Source of the DNA: Chromohalobacter nigrandesensis
Lineage (GTDB): Bacteria > Pseudomonadota > Gammaproteobacteria > Pseudomonadales > Halomonadaceae
Length of the DNA stretch: 64,000 nucleotides
Reading direction: 5' to 3'
NCBI RefSeq assembly: GCF_023061285.1
Contig: NZ_JAKGAM010000017.1
Location: 1-64,000 of the forward strand
Position numbers and translations under genes: made by a program. Positions 18,234-26,183 of the stretch are shown one piece after another. Below the pieces are notes generated by a model, which did no database searches, was not told the DNA's origin, and worked only from the letters and a program-made list of their open reading frames with translations. How positions within the stretch are numbered: the stretch's first letter is position 1; each line of letters opens with the position of its first letter.

Positions 18234-18380
18234 TTACGCAACGTGCGTATAAGCGTTGGCCCGCGCCAATAGATAGGCCAGTTGACGGCGTGTGAAGCGG
18301 TCGCCATCGAAACATATCGCCTCGAGATGACAGAGCGCATCGAGGTCGGTGACGGTGGCGGCGCGCAGGGAGCAGGTCAT
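18234..18380 (-). pseudogene. N-terminal fragment of a GNAT acetyltransferase
   Basis: 48-codon ORF whose product begins like the first ~45 residues of RimI-type GNAT enzymes: LRAATVTDLDALCHLEAICFDGDRFTRRQLAYLLARANAYTHVA, where complete proteins continue with the acetyl-CoA-binding region. Here it stops at TAA and the downstream 80 bases show no continuation before yajQ. GGAG lies eight bases before the ATG, so a short peptide may still be made. Most likely a truncated remnant; a real microprotein is possible but less likely. Confidence 0.6.
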
Positions 18381-18520
18381 GCAAATGTCTCCAAGTGGCG
18401 CAGGTGATAGAGAAATAAGTGCATGAATGTACGCCTGGCGTCTGGCGCGTCACGCGACATCGGAAACGCGCTGACGACAGCACCGGTGCAAGCAAGGACG
18501 CCGGCACCGGCACATCCCGT

Positions 18521-19855
18521 TCAGCCTTCGAACATCAGCAACAACGAGAGCGCGGCCAACACCCACATGGTGGGCTTGATTTCCTGGGTCTTGCCCACCG
18601 CCAGCTTGACGATCACGAACGTCAAAAAGCCGAAGGCGATCCCATGCGTGATCGAATAGGTAAAGGGAATCAGCACCATGGCGACGAAGGCCGGAATGGC
18701 GTCGTCGAACTGATGCCAATGGATCTTGCGAATGGGGTCCATCATGAACACCCCGACCAGAATCAGGGCCGGCGCCGTGGCAATCGCCGGCACCAGCGAC
18801 AGCAGCGGCGAGAGAAACAGAAACGGTAGGAACAACACCGCCACGACCACCGCGACGAGCCCGGTACGACCGCCCTGGCTGATCCCTGCGGCGGATTCCA
18901 CATAGGCATTGGCCGGGCTGGTCCCCAGCGGCCCGGAGATCAGCGCGGCGCTGGCATCGACGATCATCGAACGACGAATGTTGCGCGGATTGCCATCGGC
19001 ATCCTTCAGGTTACCCGCCTCGGAGACCCCCATGAAGGTCGATAGCGCATCGAAGAAGGTCGTGAACAGCAACACGAAGATGAACGGCCAGTAGGCCACC
19101 GATAATGATCCCCATAGATCGAGCGCCATCAAACCACTGAGATCCGGCATGGCGAAGATCCCGTTGAAGTTGACCAGCGTCGACGACGCCATATCCTCGG
19201 GAAAGTAACGACTGCCGTCGCCCCACAGGCGGCCGATCGGCACGCTGGCCAACGTGGTGAAGACGATCCCTAGAATCAGCGCACCGGGCACGTTGCGCAC
19301 CACCAGCCAGGCGGTGGCCGCGAAGCCGATGAGAAACGTCACCAGCACCGGATCGAGCGAGGCCATGCCCACCACGGTAACCGGGTTCGGCACGATGAAC
19401 TGCGCGTTGACCAGGCCGATGGTGGTAATGAACAACCCGATGCCGCAGGCAATGGCGTACCGCAATTGCGCCGGGATCGCATCGATCACCAACTGGCGCG
19501 CATTGAACGCCGCCAGCAGCGCAAAGATGACCCCGGCCCAGAACACGCAGCCCAGCGCGGTCTGCCATTCCATGCCCGCCCCCAATACCATGGTGTAGGC
19601 GAACAGCGCGTTGATGCCCATGCCGGGCGCTACCAGGATGGGGTTCTTGGCGTAAAATCCCATCATCACACTGCCGAAGAAACTGACCAGCACGGTGGCG
19701 GTCAAGGCACTGGAAAAGGGTACGCCGGCATCGCTCAGCACCGTCGGATTGACGACGATGATGTACATCGAGGCCAGGAAGGTCGCGATCCCCGCCAGGA
19801 TCTCGGTGCGCGGGGTGCTCCCCTGGGCCCGGATGCCGAAAAGTCGTTCGAACAC
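18521..19855 (-). CDS. NCS2-family purine permease (AzgA-like)
   Basis: 444-aa inner-membrane proton symporter with about 13 hydrophobic helices, probably for hypoxanthine, guanine or adenine. Diagnostic stretches are APGMGINALFAYT, FTTFFDALSTFMGVSEAG and GTSPANAYVESAAGI followed by GGRTGL, typical of the AzgA branch rather than UraA or XanP. I choose the GTG at 19855 (VFERLFGIRAQGST) because GGAG lies eight bases before it and family proteins start there; an ATG at 19909 would add 18 polar residues. Confidence 0.87.
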   Translation of the reverse strand: MFERLFGIRAQGSTPRTEILAGIATFLASMYIIVVNPTVLSDAGVPFSSALTATVLVSFFGSVMMGFYAKNPILVAPGMGINALFAYTMVLGAGMEWQTALGCVFWAGVIFALLAAFNARQLVIDAIPAQLRYAIACGIGLFITTIGLVNAQFIVPNPVTVVGMASLDPVLVTFLIGFAATAWLVVRNVPGALILGIVFTTLASVPIGRLWGDGSRYFPEDMASSTLVNFNGIFAMPDLSGLMALDLWGSLSVAYWPFIFVLLFTTFFDALSTFMGVSEAGNLKDADGNPRNIRRSMIVDASAALISGPLGTSPANAYVESAAGISQGGRTGLVAVVVAVLFLPFLFLSPLLSLVPAIATAPALILVGVFMMDPIRKIHWHQFDDAIPAFVAMVLIPFTYSITHGIAFGFLTFVIVKLAVGKTQEIKPTMWVLAALSLLLMFEG

Positions 19856-20039
19856 GTCGCGTTCTCCACACAGGTTGGGTTGGGATGAGACGTCGCGCAG
19901 TATAGCCAATCTCGGCCCTCATGCTCATCCCCAAGCCTTGTCTGAAAAATGCCCATCACGTCATGGCTGCACAAGGCCTCCGGGCTGTGCCATGATCTGA
20001 CAAGCATTCACGTGCCCCTCGTCCACGCGGGAGAAGACC

Positions 20040-20870
20040 ATGCGTTCCGAAGACAATCTGTTGCCGCTGATCGTCGAGCCCGAACAACTCGCCGAACATC
20101 TAGGCGCCCCCGAACTATTGATCGTCGATGTACCGCTCAAGGCCGACAGCTACACCGACAGCCACGTGCCCGGCGCGGTGTTTCTCGATCACCGCCGCCT
20201 GCTCGCGGGCGATGGCCCGGTACCCAACGACATCCCCGACGAAGAAGCGCTTTCCACGCTGTTTTCCGAACTCGGCCTGACCCGCGACACCCACGTCATC
20301 GCCTATGATGACGAAGGCGGCGGCTGGGCCGGGCGCCTGCTATGGACGCTGGAGCTCATCGGCCACACCCGCTATTCCTATCTCAACGGCGGCATTCATG
20401 CCTGGCGCGGCGACGGGCAACGCGTCGAGCGCGAACCAAACACGCCCACGCCCAGCGATTACCAGGCAGAATTTCTCCACCCTCAAGTGTTGATCGAACG
20501 CGAGGAACTCATCGACCGCCTGGATGAACGTGAACTCGCGGTCTGGGATGCCCGCTCGCCGGACGAATATCGCGGCGAAAAAGGCAAGAACGCCCATATG
20601 GGGCATATTCCCGGCGCCGTCAATTTCGAGTGGACGGATGCCATGGACCCCGAACGCCACCTGCGCCTGCGCGATTACGCCGAACTCATCGCCGAGCTCG
20701 AGGCCAAAGGTCTGACGCCGGATAAAGAGATCGTCACCCACTGCCAGAGCCACCATCGCAGCGGCTTCACCTGGCTGGTGGGCAAGGCTTTAGGCTTCGA
20801 GAAGATGCGCGCCTACCCCGGTTCATGGCAGGAATGGGGCAACCGCGACGATACGCCGATAGAAAAGTAG
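20040..20870 (+). CDS. rhdA: Thiosulfate sulfurtransferase (tandem rhodanese)
   Basis: 276-aa protein of two rhodanese domains. The first (residues ~10-130) lacks a catalytic Cys; the second (~150-275) carries the active-site loop with C235 followed by QSHHR, almost the CQTHHR loop described for Azotobacter RhdA. It transfers sulfane sulfur from thiosulfate to acceptors. In Pseudomonas the next gene is psd; here psd lies 9.6 kb away, so the material from 20881 on looks inserted. The stop codon is only 10 bases from the stop of the convergent TetR gene. Confidence 0.9.
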   Translation: MRSEDNLLPLIVEPEQLAEHLGAPELLIVDVPLKADSYTDSHVPGAVFLDHRRLLAGDGPVPNDIPDEEALSTLFSELGLTRDTHVIAYDDEGGGWAGRLLWTLELIGHTRYSYLNGGIHAWRGDGQRVEREPNTPTPSDYQAEFLHPQVLIEREELIDRLDERELAVWDARSPDEYRGEKGKNAHMGHIPGAVNFEWTDAMDPERHLRLRDYAELIAELEAKGLTPDKEIVTHCQSHHRSGFTWLVGKALGFEKMRAYPGSWQEWGNRDDTPIEK

Positions 20871-20880
20871 CCGACAGATA

Positions 20881-21474
20881 TCATGTTCGGGCAGTTAGAT
20901 AGGGACCCAGCACCCGATCCACCAACGCGGCAATATAGCGCTGGTCGATGTCGGTGAACGACACCGTCAGGTGGTAGTAAACCGCACCGTAAATAAGATC
21001 CAGAGCCAATCCAGGGTCGACTTCCGGTCGCAATTCGCCTCGCGCGATGGCCGACTCGATGGCCTCTTGTCCCATACGGCGCCTGGGCGCGATCCAGCGT
21101 TCCACGAACGCCTCGCGCAGGTCGGGTTCGGCCTGTGCAGTCCCCAGCAACTCCCGCAGCAACTGCCCACGCGGCCCTTTCAGGGCCTCCACCAATGCAC
21201 CAACGCTCTGGCAGAAGTTATCGTGGATGGGCAGTTGCATATCATAGGCGATCATCGGCCCTACCTCCTCGAAGAAGGCATCCATGACGATCGCCGGGGC
21301 ATTCGGCCAGCGCCGGTAGAGGGTCGACTTGGCCACCCCCGACACGGCGGAGATACGCTCGACGGTGGCATGCGGCAGGCCTCCTTCGAGCGCCAGGTCC
21401 AACGCGGCCCGCATGGCCTTCGGGGCTGCCGAGGTACTGCGCGGCCGCCCCGGTCGAGAGGAAACTGAAGACAT
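20881..21474 (-). CDS. TetR/AcrR-family repressor (intact copy)
   Basis: 197-aa regulator. Residues ~20-65 are the TetR helix-turn-helix (ALDLALEGGLPHATVERISAVSGVAKSTLYRRWPNAPAIVMDAFF region), the rest an all-helical ligand and dimer domain ending LVDRVLGPYLTART. The ATG at 21474 follows AAGGGTG; a TTG at 21492 is the longer alternative. Its upstream gap holds an 18-bp palindrome that also occurs in front of a second, truncated copy of this gene and in the promoter of the oxygenase gene, so it likely represses its own gene and those. Ligand unknown; a modified amino acid is my guess from the cargo. Confidence 0.88.
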   Translation of the reverse strand: MSSVSSRPGRPRSTSAAPKAMRAALDLALEGGLPHATVERISAVSGVAKSTLYRRWPNAPAIVMDAFFEEVGPMIAYDMQLPIHDNFCQSVGALVEALKGPRGQLLRELLGTAQAEPDLREAFVERWIAPRRRMGQEAIESAIARGELRPEVDPGLALDLIYGAVYYHLTVSFTDIDQRYIAALVDRVLGPYLTART

Positions 21475-21524
21475 TGCTGACACCCTTGCCAAAAGCCACT
21501 TAAGAAGATTAGGGTTACTTCATA

Positions 21525-21542
21525 ATACGAAACGATTCGTAT
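21525..21542. promoter_or_regulatory. TetR operator candidate 1
   Basis: ATACGAAACGATTCGTAT, arms ATACGAA/TTCGTAT, about 50 bases upstream of the intact TetR gene. Near-identical 18-mers occur at 26060 and 25515 and a degenerate one at 29569, all inside this island. Confidence 0.75.
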
Positions 21543-21663
21543 CGAGCCTTATATAGGCTGCCCAACGATACCACGACACGCTTTGCAACGGCCAATGTAC
21601 GTCTTTGCGGGGATCATGACGCCGCCTAGCTCCGTGCTGGAAACACTTGAGGAGTATTCCTGA

Positions 21664-21924
21664 ATGTCTTCGCCTGTTTCTTCAAGAGTCGGCGTAGGTG
21701 CCATCGTCACTCGTGCCGATGGCAATCTCCTGCTCGGTTACCGGATCAAGACCGGTAAAACACCCAGCGAACCGCAAGTGACCGAGCCGGATGTCTTCTC
21801 CCGATGGGCGTGGTTTCCGCCCCTAGACCTCCCCACGCCACTATTCCCGGCAAGCGATGCCGTGTTCAGCCTATGGAAGGGTATTCCCGGTCCTGAGGGA
21901 TGGCACGCTTATAGCATTCTGTGA
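21664..21924 (+). pseudogene. Nudix hydrolase remnant with catalytic box deleted
   Basis: 86-codon ORF identical in layout to the first 35 and last 51 residues of the intact Nudix protein at 27444-27893. An in-frame deletion of 63 codons removed the complete Nudix box (the GX5EX7REUXEEXGU motif), so it cannot hydrolyse nucleotides. The reading frame stays open and the start keeps its GAGGAGTATTCCTG leader, which itself is the fused 3' end of the deleted oxidoreductase gene. Substitutions such as S to L or D to G show it has drifted since duplication. Confidence 0.85.
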
Positions 21925-22204
21925 ACGCCATAAAAGCAATACCATATCGTCTGCTCGACTGCCTTGGTAATTAATTTGGCACTACTGCAGCAAGACTGAA
22001 TTGTATATGTGAAGCGGCCTACCTCAAAGTTTTAAAGGATATAAGTAAAGTCATTAGGGGAACAATATGAGCGACGCTATCCAGGTGTCATCAGCGCCAT
22101 AAGCCCGCAACCCATCAGAAAAGACTGCCTCCGATTCGCAAAGCCTTTCATTCCGCTCAGCTTTCTATATCGGATTAAAGCGCACAATATTTACACAACC
22201 TCAA

Positions 22205-22807
22205 TTAAATAATTTCTGACACCACAAGCCATACAGACGACACCATCAATACACCCCCTAACACTTGGTTAACTGTTTTTCTCGCCTTCTCAGAACTCAA
22301 CAAATGATCAACCAGCCTACCAAAAGAGGCCCAAAAATATAAACAAACATACCCCAAGGCAACCAACATGGCAGAAACAACGACGACGGCTTGCCATATA
22401 TTCAGGACGGTTATAGCGGAGGAGGATACTGTGACAGCCATCACCCATGTCTTGACATTAATAATCTGAAATAATGCAAGGCTGAAGAATCCATATGAGT
22501 TATAAACTTCAGGTGTCGAACCTGTTTCTCGAAACATAAGGGACCCTATATATAGAAGATAACCGCCACCAACAATAACCATGACTTTTCTTACGATGGG
22601 ATAAGCATGGACTATTTTGTCTAACCCAAGCAATGTCAAAATAATGACAGTCACTCCACCCAAAATGATACCGCTAATTGGTTTCGCGACGAACCCCAAC
22701 CCGTGTTTCTTAGCAGCAAACAGCACTATAAAATTATTGGGCCCTGGTGTGATAAGTGATGCAAAGAGAAGCCCAAAAATAGGAGTCAGCGTTAACAGCG
22801 AGGTCAT
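22205..22807 (-). CDS. LysE-superfamily amino acid exporter (island cargo 1)
   Basis: 200-aa inner-membrane protein with about six hydrophobic helices. The start FGLLFASLITPGPNNFIVLFAA contains the LysE/RhtB signature TPGPNN; ISGIILGGVTVIILTLLGL follows, and the C-terminal half has FQIINVKTWVMAVT in the usual NPK region (here NVK). Members export lysine, threonine, homoserine, cysteine pathway metabolites or leucine. AAAGGAA lies upstream of the ATG. The gene is much more AT-rich than flanking chromosome. It is last of four minus-strand cargo genes and lies 126 bases after the AlaX gene. Confidence 0.85.
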   Translation of the reverse strand: MTSLLTLTPIFGLLFASLITPGPNNFIVLFAAKKHGLGFVAKPISGIILGGVTVIILTLLGLDKIVHAYPIVRKVMVIVGGGYLLYIGSLMFRETGSTPEVYNSYGFFSLALFQIINVKTWVMAVTVSSSAITVLNIWQAVVVVSAMLVALGYVCLYFWASFGRLVDHLLSSEKARKTVNQVLGGVLMVSSVWLVVSEII

Positions 22808-22933
22808 GAGGCGTTTCCTTTATACTTGGCGGTAAAGATACTCATCAATGGAACCAATACATGCATTTAAATGACTAAAAGAGCTTAGCAGCTTCGTGAT
22901 GCCCCCACTACTTATTTTTGCGATGCACAAAGA

Positions 22934-23581
22934 TCAGCGCCCAAGAATATCGTACCCAATCCTGAGTTTTCCTTTCTTCCTCTTGATTCCTTTTATTTCA
23001 ATATTACCAAGCTCTGACGTTGAACCAACGTGCGTACCGCCACATGGAATGGGGCGGTACGTATCGATGGAACAGACACGATTGGTATAAGGGTCGCCTT
23101 TAATAGCGACTTCTAGGTCGGCTGCTATTGCCTCGCGAACCAAACGCTCCACCTCGGCCTGCGTAATGTCGGTTTGTTCTTCTTCTCGAAACTCGACGCG
23201 GCCTTCCCCTGGCCAGTGATGGCCTGAAACCGCTATCAGGCCAGGAAAACGGACTTCGACGACTCCCGCAATGAGGTGGCCGGCACTATGCATGCGCATG
23301 TTGATCATGCGCTGCTCTTCATCGATGGCAAAAGGAAGTCTCATACCAGGCTGGATTCGACCCGCATCGCTGACAATATGATCGATTTCCCCATCCGATG
23401 CAAAACGGGTATCGAGAACCTGCACATCTCCGATCATTCCCCTATCCCCTCTTTGGCCTCCTCCCTGGGGATGGAACCAGGTTTCGGACGTTCTGATAAT
23501 TGTCTTTTCGCCGGTTACGACCGAGGTGATCGTGACTTCACCGGTCAGAGCTGAATCTTCAAGATAACGCCGTATAGTCAT
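22934..23581 (-). CDS. AlaX-type free-standing tRNA editing protein
   Basis: 215-aa trans-editing hydrolase related to the editing domain of alanyl-tRNA synthetase. The N-terminal half has the Gly-rich motif HPQGGGQRGD (residues ~37-46) that marks the AlaX-M class; the zinc site is complete with H98 and H102 in HSAGH and C180 and H184 in CGGTH. AlaX removes wrongly attached Ser (or Gly) from tRNA-Ala. Within an exporter/oxygenase cluster it could instead clear a tRNA charged with a non-protein amino acid; that is inference. GAGAGGAG precedes the ATG. Its base composition is closer to the chromosome than the AT-rich exporters on either side. Confidence 0.88.
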   Translation of the reverse strand: MTIRRYLEDSALTGEVTITSVVTGEKTIIRTSETWFHPQGGGQRGDRGMIGDVQVLDTRFASDGEIDHIVSDAGRIQPGMRLPFAIDEEQRMINMRMHSAGHLIAGVVEVRFPGLIAVSGHHWPGEGRVEFREEEQTDITQAEVERLVREAIAADLEVAIKGDPYTNRVCSIDTYRPIPCGGTHVGSTSELGNIEIKGIKRKKGKLRIGYDILGR

Positions 23582-23866
23582 AACACTCCTCTCAAAGATT
23601 TAATCTTTACATAGAATAAAACTCACTTCACCTTAAACTTACAAACCTTAAAGTGGCCCACTACCATATCATTATCAACAGATCCGAATAGAGCGCCGCC
23701 AACCAACAACCACTACTAATGAAACTTCATTCAAAAAAACAATCACCTCCATACCGACAAGCAAATAGCATTAAAATTACAACAAAAAAACCATCATACA
23801 AGATGACAAGACCAGCCTAAGCCCATCGCATCACTAATTACAACTCAAGCGATAAATCGGATTAAC
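23582..23866. other. AT-rich spacer without genes
   Basis: 285 bases, very rich in A and C on the plus strand, between the AlaX gene and the second LysE-superfamily gene. No ORF, hairpin or repeat was recognised. A promoter for the AlaX gene may lie here. Confidence 0.5.
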
Positions 23867-24481
23867 TTACAAAAGAACCACACAATAATACCCTCCAATA
23901 AAAATAAAAACAACACCAGGAGCAACATCAAAAAACTTATTATTGAATAATTTGCTTGAAGAAAAAAGACCAAACATCACCACCATAGCATTAAAGACTA
24001 AAAAGCTAACAAGAAGAAGTATTAAGAAGAAAAACACTTTATTCACTACTCCGCTGTAGCCCGCCATCATTGGAGTAAAAATTGCTGTAAAAAAAACAAG
24101 AGCCTTCGGATTCGAAATGTTAGTAAGCAACCCATATCTAAATGCATTAGGCAGGCTATGTGCATAGGCACGAGAAACCTCGTCTTTATCATTCGCAATG
24201 TTATCCACAGGAATGCTTTTAAAAAGATTGAAAAGTCCCAGACCAATAAGAACTAAAGCGCCTATGATAGGCAGGATATCTCTAAGAACAGGGGCAGCAT
24301 TTAAGGTTGCCGTAACTCCAATCATTGAAAGCAAGGACCAGATTGCTACTCCAAGAGTAACGCCAGCGGCAGCTCTAAAACCGGCACTGCGACCATATCT
24401 AATCGTACTCGAAGCGATTGCTACAACATCGGGCCCCGGAAGCACCATAACCAGGGCCCAATTGATCATATCAGCGAACAT
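23867..24481 (-). CDS. LysE/RhtB-family exporter (island cargo 2)
   Basis: 204-aa membrane protein, about six helices. LVMVLPGPDVVAIASSTIRYGRSAGFRAAAGVTLGVAIW matches the RhtB/LysE N-terminal signature (PGPD variant), and NISNPKALVFFTAIF is the NPK motif. It begins only about 50 bases after the oxygenase stop codon on the same strand, so the two are probably one transcript. Different in sequence from the other LysE-type protein here, so they may have different substrates or form complementary exporters. Composition is strongly AT-rich. Confidence 0.85.
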   Translation of the reverse strand: MFADMINWALVMVLPGPDVVAIASSTIRYGRSAGFRAAAGVTLGVAIWSLLSMIGVTATLNAAPVLRDILPIIGALVLIGLGLFNLFKSIPVDNIANDKDEVSRAYAHSLPNAFRYGLLTNISNPKALVFFTAIFTPMMAGYSGVVNKVFFFLILLLVSFLVFNAMVVMFGLFSSSKLFNNKFFDVAPGVVFIFIGGYYCVVLL

Positions 24482-24531
24482 TATGCGAACTCATTTTCAA
24501 AAAAAACCACACCATCATGTAGCCGCTTTAC

Positions 24532-25341
24532 TCAAGACCATATCATTAAACTTCCATTGGCGTTAATCCCGACAAAGAACGACAGCGTTATCCTTCTCCC
24601 TTCACTTCTGTTAGATTCAACTCTATGGTAGTTTCTTGGATCAAAGAAAATGGCATCTCCTATTTCAGGCCGAATGGAGATGGCAGGCTCATTTTCTACT
24701 AAGCGTTCTGAATAACCATATCCATCACGATGATTCTCATCATTCGGGAGCCACTTACGGCGAAAAACTGTTACCTCACCACCTTCTCGGGGCATGTCTA
24801 TAAAACAGTTAAAAGCCAGTTGAACCAGTGGGGAGCAATCTAGACTGCCTGGCAGTTCTCTTTCAATTTCATCGAAATGAATACGCGCACTGCTATTTAT
24901 CTCACGAATCATACCGGCAAAAAGCTTTTCTCCTCCGATTGTTGCCTTTTCTACCGGACCCCCCCAAGCTTTAGATAAAACTCTAACCGCAATATCTAGT
25001 GGATCGCCAGTTTCTAAGAGGCGGGCTCGCTGATCATTAGATTGGTCTCGATGCTGCCAGTAAGCTTCACCAAGCCTAGCATCTAAATAGTAGTCATAGA
25101 CAGCTGGGCCTAACTTAGCTATGCGTGGCGTTACCACCTTCTCATCATAAGCACCAAGTTCAGCATTTTTTAGATTGGTGCTAATTGCGCTGCACAAGTC
25201 ATAGCCAAAAAAATTTCTTACTCGCAATACAGATGCCGTCCCAGTTGCCACCCTGATCAGGTCTCCTTTCTCTAACTGCTCATTACATATCGGCTCAAAG
25301 AGAGTATGAACAGGAGTCGGTGTGCCAGAATCAATCACCAT
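24532..25341 (-). CDS. 2-oxoglutarate/Fe(II)-dependent oxygenase, possibly a free amino acid hydroxylase
   Basis: 269-aa cytoplasmic enzyme. The iron triad is visible: H155 and D157 in RIHFDEIE, and H239 in FFDPRNYHRVE, followed by R249/R250 in EGRRITLSFFVG, the usual 2-oxoglutarate carboxylate anchor. Because the motif is HxD rather than HxG, hydroxylation rather than halogenation is expected. The general layout reminds me of the BesD-like family acting on free lysine or ornithine, but I cannot verify this; a prolyl-hydroxylase-like enzyme is the alternative. AGGAG lies seven bases before the ATG. It heads the cargo operon with amino acid exporters downstream, and its promoter contains the island operator. 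Confidence 0.8.
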   Translation of the reverse strand: MVIDSGTPTPVHTLFEPICNEQLEKGDLIRVATGTASVLRVRNFFGYDLCSAISTNLKNAELGAYDEKVVTPRIAKLGPAVYDYYLDARLGEAYWQHRDQSNDQRARLLETGDPLDIAVRVLSKAWGGPVEKATIGGEKLFAGMIREINSSARIHFDEIERELPGSLDCSPLVQLAFNCFIDMPREGGEVTVFRRKWLPNDENHRDGYGYSERLVENEPAISIRPEIGDAIFFDPRNYHRVESNRSEGRRITLSFFVGINANGSLMIWS

Positions 25342-25506
25342 TCTTCATCTCCTAAAACCTGTAGGTAAAAGTTAAATAGATAACGTTCATGTTGCTATCT
25401 TGTTGATACATCGGGTAAACCCAAACCACGCTAACGCCGAGCGATACATCAGCACTCATCCAGAGTCTCGCCAGTGCCCCCCTTCACCAAGCATGAGCTT
25501 TACTTC

Positions 25507-25535
25507 AATTTAAGATACGAATCGAATCGTATCAA
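25507..25535 (-). promoter_or_regulatory. Promoter of the oxygenase operon with operator in the spacer
   Basis: Reading leftward, TTGATA (25535-25530) and TAAATT (25512-25507) are spaced by exactly 17 bases, and the island palindrome fills that spacer. This is a classic arrangement for TetR repression. The start codon lies about 165 bases downstream. Confidence 0.6.
25515..25532. promoter_or_regulatory. TetR operator candidate 3
   Basis: ATACGAATCGAATCGTAT, arms ATACGA/TCGTAT, in the promoter of the oxygenase operon. Same outer arms as operators 1 and 2. Confidence 0.7.
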
Positions 25536-25661
25536 TAAATATTAGTACTCAACTAATCGTGGATCAACCCCGAATCTCCACGCTCCGAAATGGCTGACAC
25601 AAGATTCTGAATTTAAAACATTTTTATGTCAGACAAGCCGCCCCAATCTAGCGTAATGCTG

Positions 25662-26009
25662 TCAGCCGAACTGGCGGGCAGCACCCGCAGCAACTGCCCG
25701 CGCGGCCCTTTCCAGGGCCTCCACCAATGCGCCAACGCTCTGGCAGAAGTTATCGTGGATGGGCAGTTGCATATCATAGGCGATCATCGGCCCTACCTCC
25801 TCGAAGAAGGCATCCATGACGATCGCCGGGGCATTCGGCCAGCGCCGGTAGAGGGTCGACTTGGCCACCCCCGACACGGCGGAGATACGCTCGACGGTGG
25901 CATGCGGCAGGCCTCCTTCGAGCGCCAGGTCCAACGCGGCCCGCATGGCCTTGGGAGCTGCAGAAGCACTACGCGGCCGCCCCGGTCGCGGAGATGAAAC
26001 GGAAGACAT
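25662..26009 (-). pseudogene. TetR repressor, second copy, frameshifted and truncated
   Basis: 115-codon ORF. The first ~95 residues are nearly the same as the intact TetR at 20881-21474 and retain the whole helix-turn-helix. An extra C (CTTTCCAGGG here, CTTTCAGGG in the intact copy) shifts the frame after GALVEALE, and homology ends altogether near 25681 where repeat R1 takes over, so the ligand and dimer domain is gone. It probably no longer represses; a DNA-binding fragment is conceivable but would lack the dimer interface. Confidence 0.85.
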
Positions 26010-26059
26010 TGCGGATACCCTTGCCAAAAGCCACTCAAGAAGATTAGGGTTATTTCATA

Positions 26060-26077
26060 ATACGAAACGGTTCGTAT
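26060..26077. promoter_or_regulatory. TetR operator candidate 2
   Basis: ATACGAAACGGTTCGTAT, one base different from operator 1 and in the same position relative to the duplicated TetR start; it also lies about 105 bases upstream of the oxidoreductase gene. Confidence 0.72.
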
Positions 26078-26183
26078 CGACCCTTATATAAGCTACCCAA
26101 CGATACCATGCCACGCTTTGCAACGACCATTACACGTCTTTGCGGGGCTCATGACGCCGCCTAGCTAGCCGAGATCCTTTATC

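Larger units (their letters stand above)
21155..22010. repeat. Duplicated segment, copy 1 (TetR 5' half to after Nudix remnant)
   Basis: This stretch is closely similar to 25681-27985: same TetR 5' half, same palindrome, same leader before the oxidoreductase, same Nudix ends and similar bases after the Nudix stop. Relative to copy 2 it lacks 1245 bases (the whole oxidoreductase, joint at an AGCT shared by both ends, 21628-21631) and 189 bases inside the Nudix gene. Confidence 0.85.
25438..25681. repeat. Island regulatory repeat R1
   Basis: About 245 bases, diverged but alignable to 29486-29744: shared blocks include CAGCACTCA, CCAGAG, GGATCAACCCCGAAT, GAATTTAAA, TAGCGT, ATG, TTGTC/CTGTC and TGGCGGGCAG. 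It lies upstream of the minus-strand oxygenase gene and carries operator 3. With 25342-25437 it makes up the gene-free stretch between the oxygenase and the truncated TetR gene. Confidence 0.75.

Noticed and set aside
22067-22102. Eleven-codon ORF MSDAIQVSSAP after AGGGG in the island
   Set aside because: Good start signal but too short to support; probably the stump of a deleted gene.
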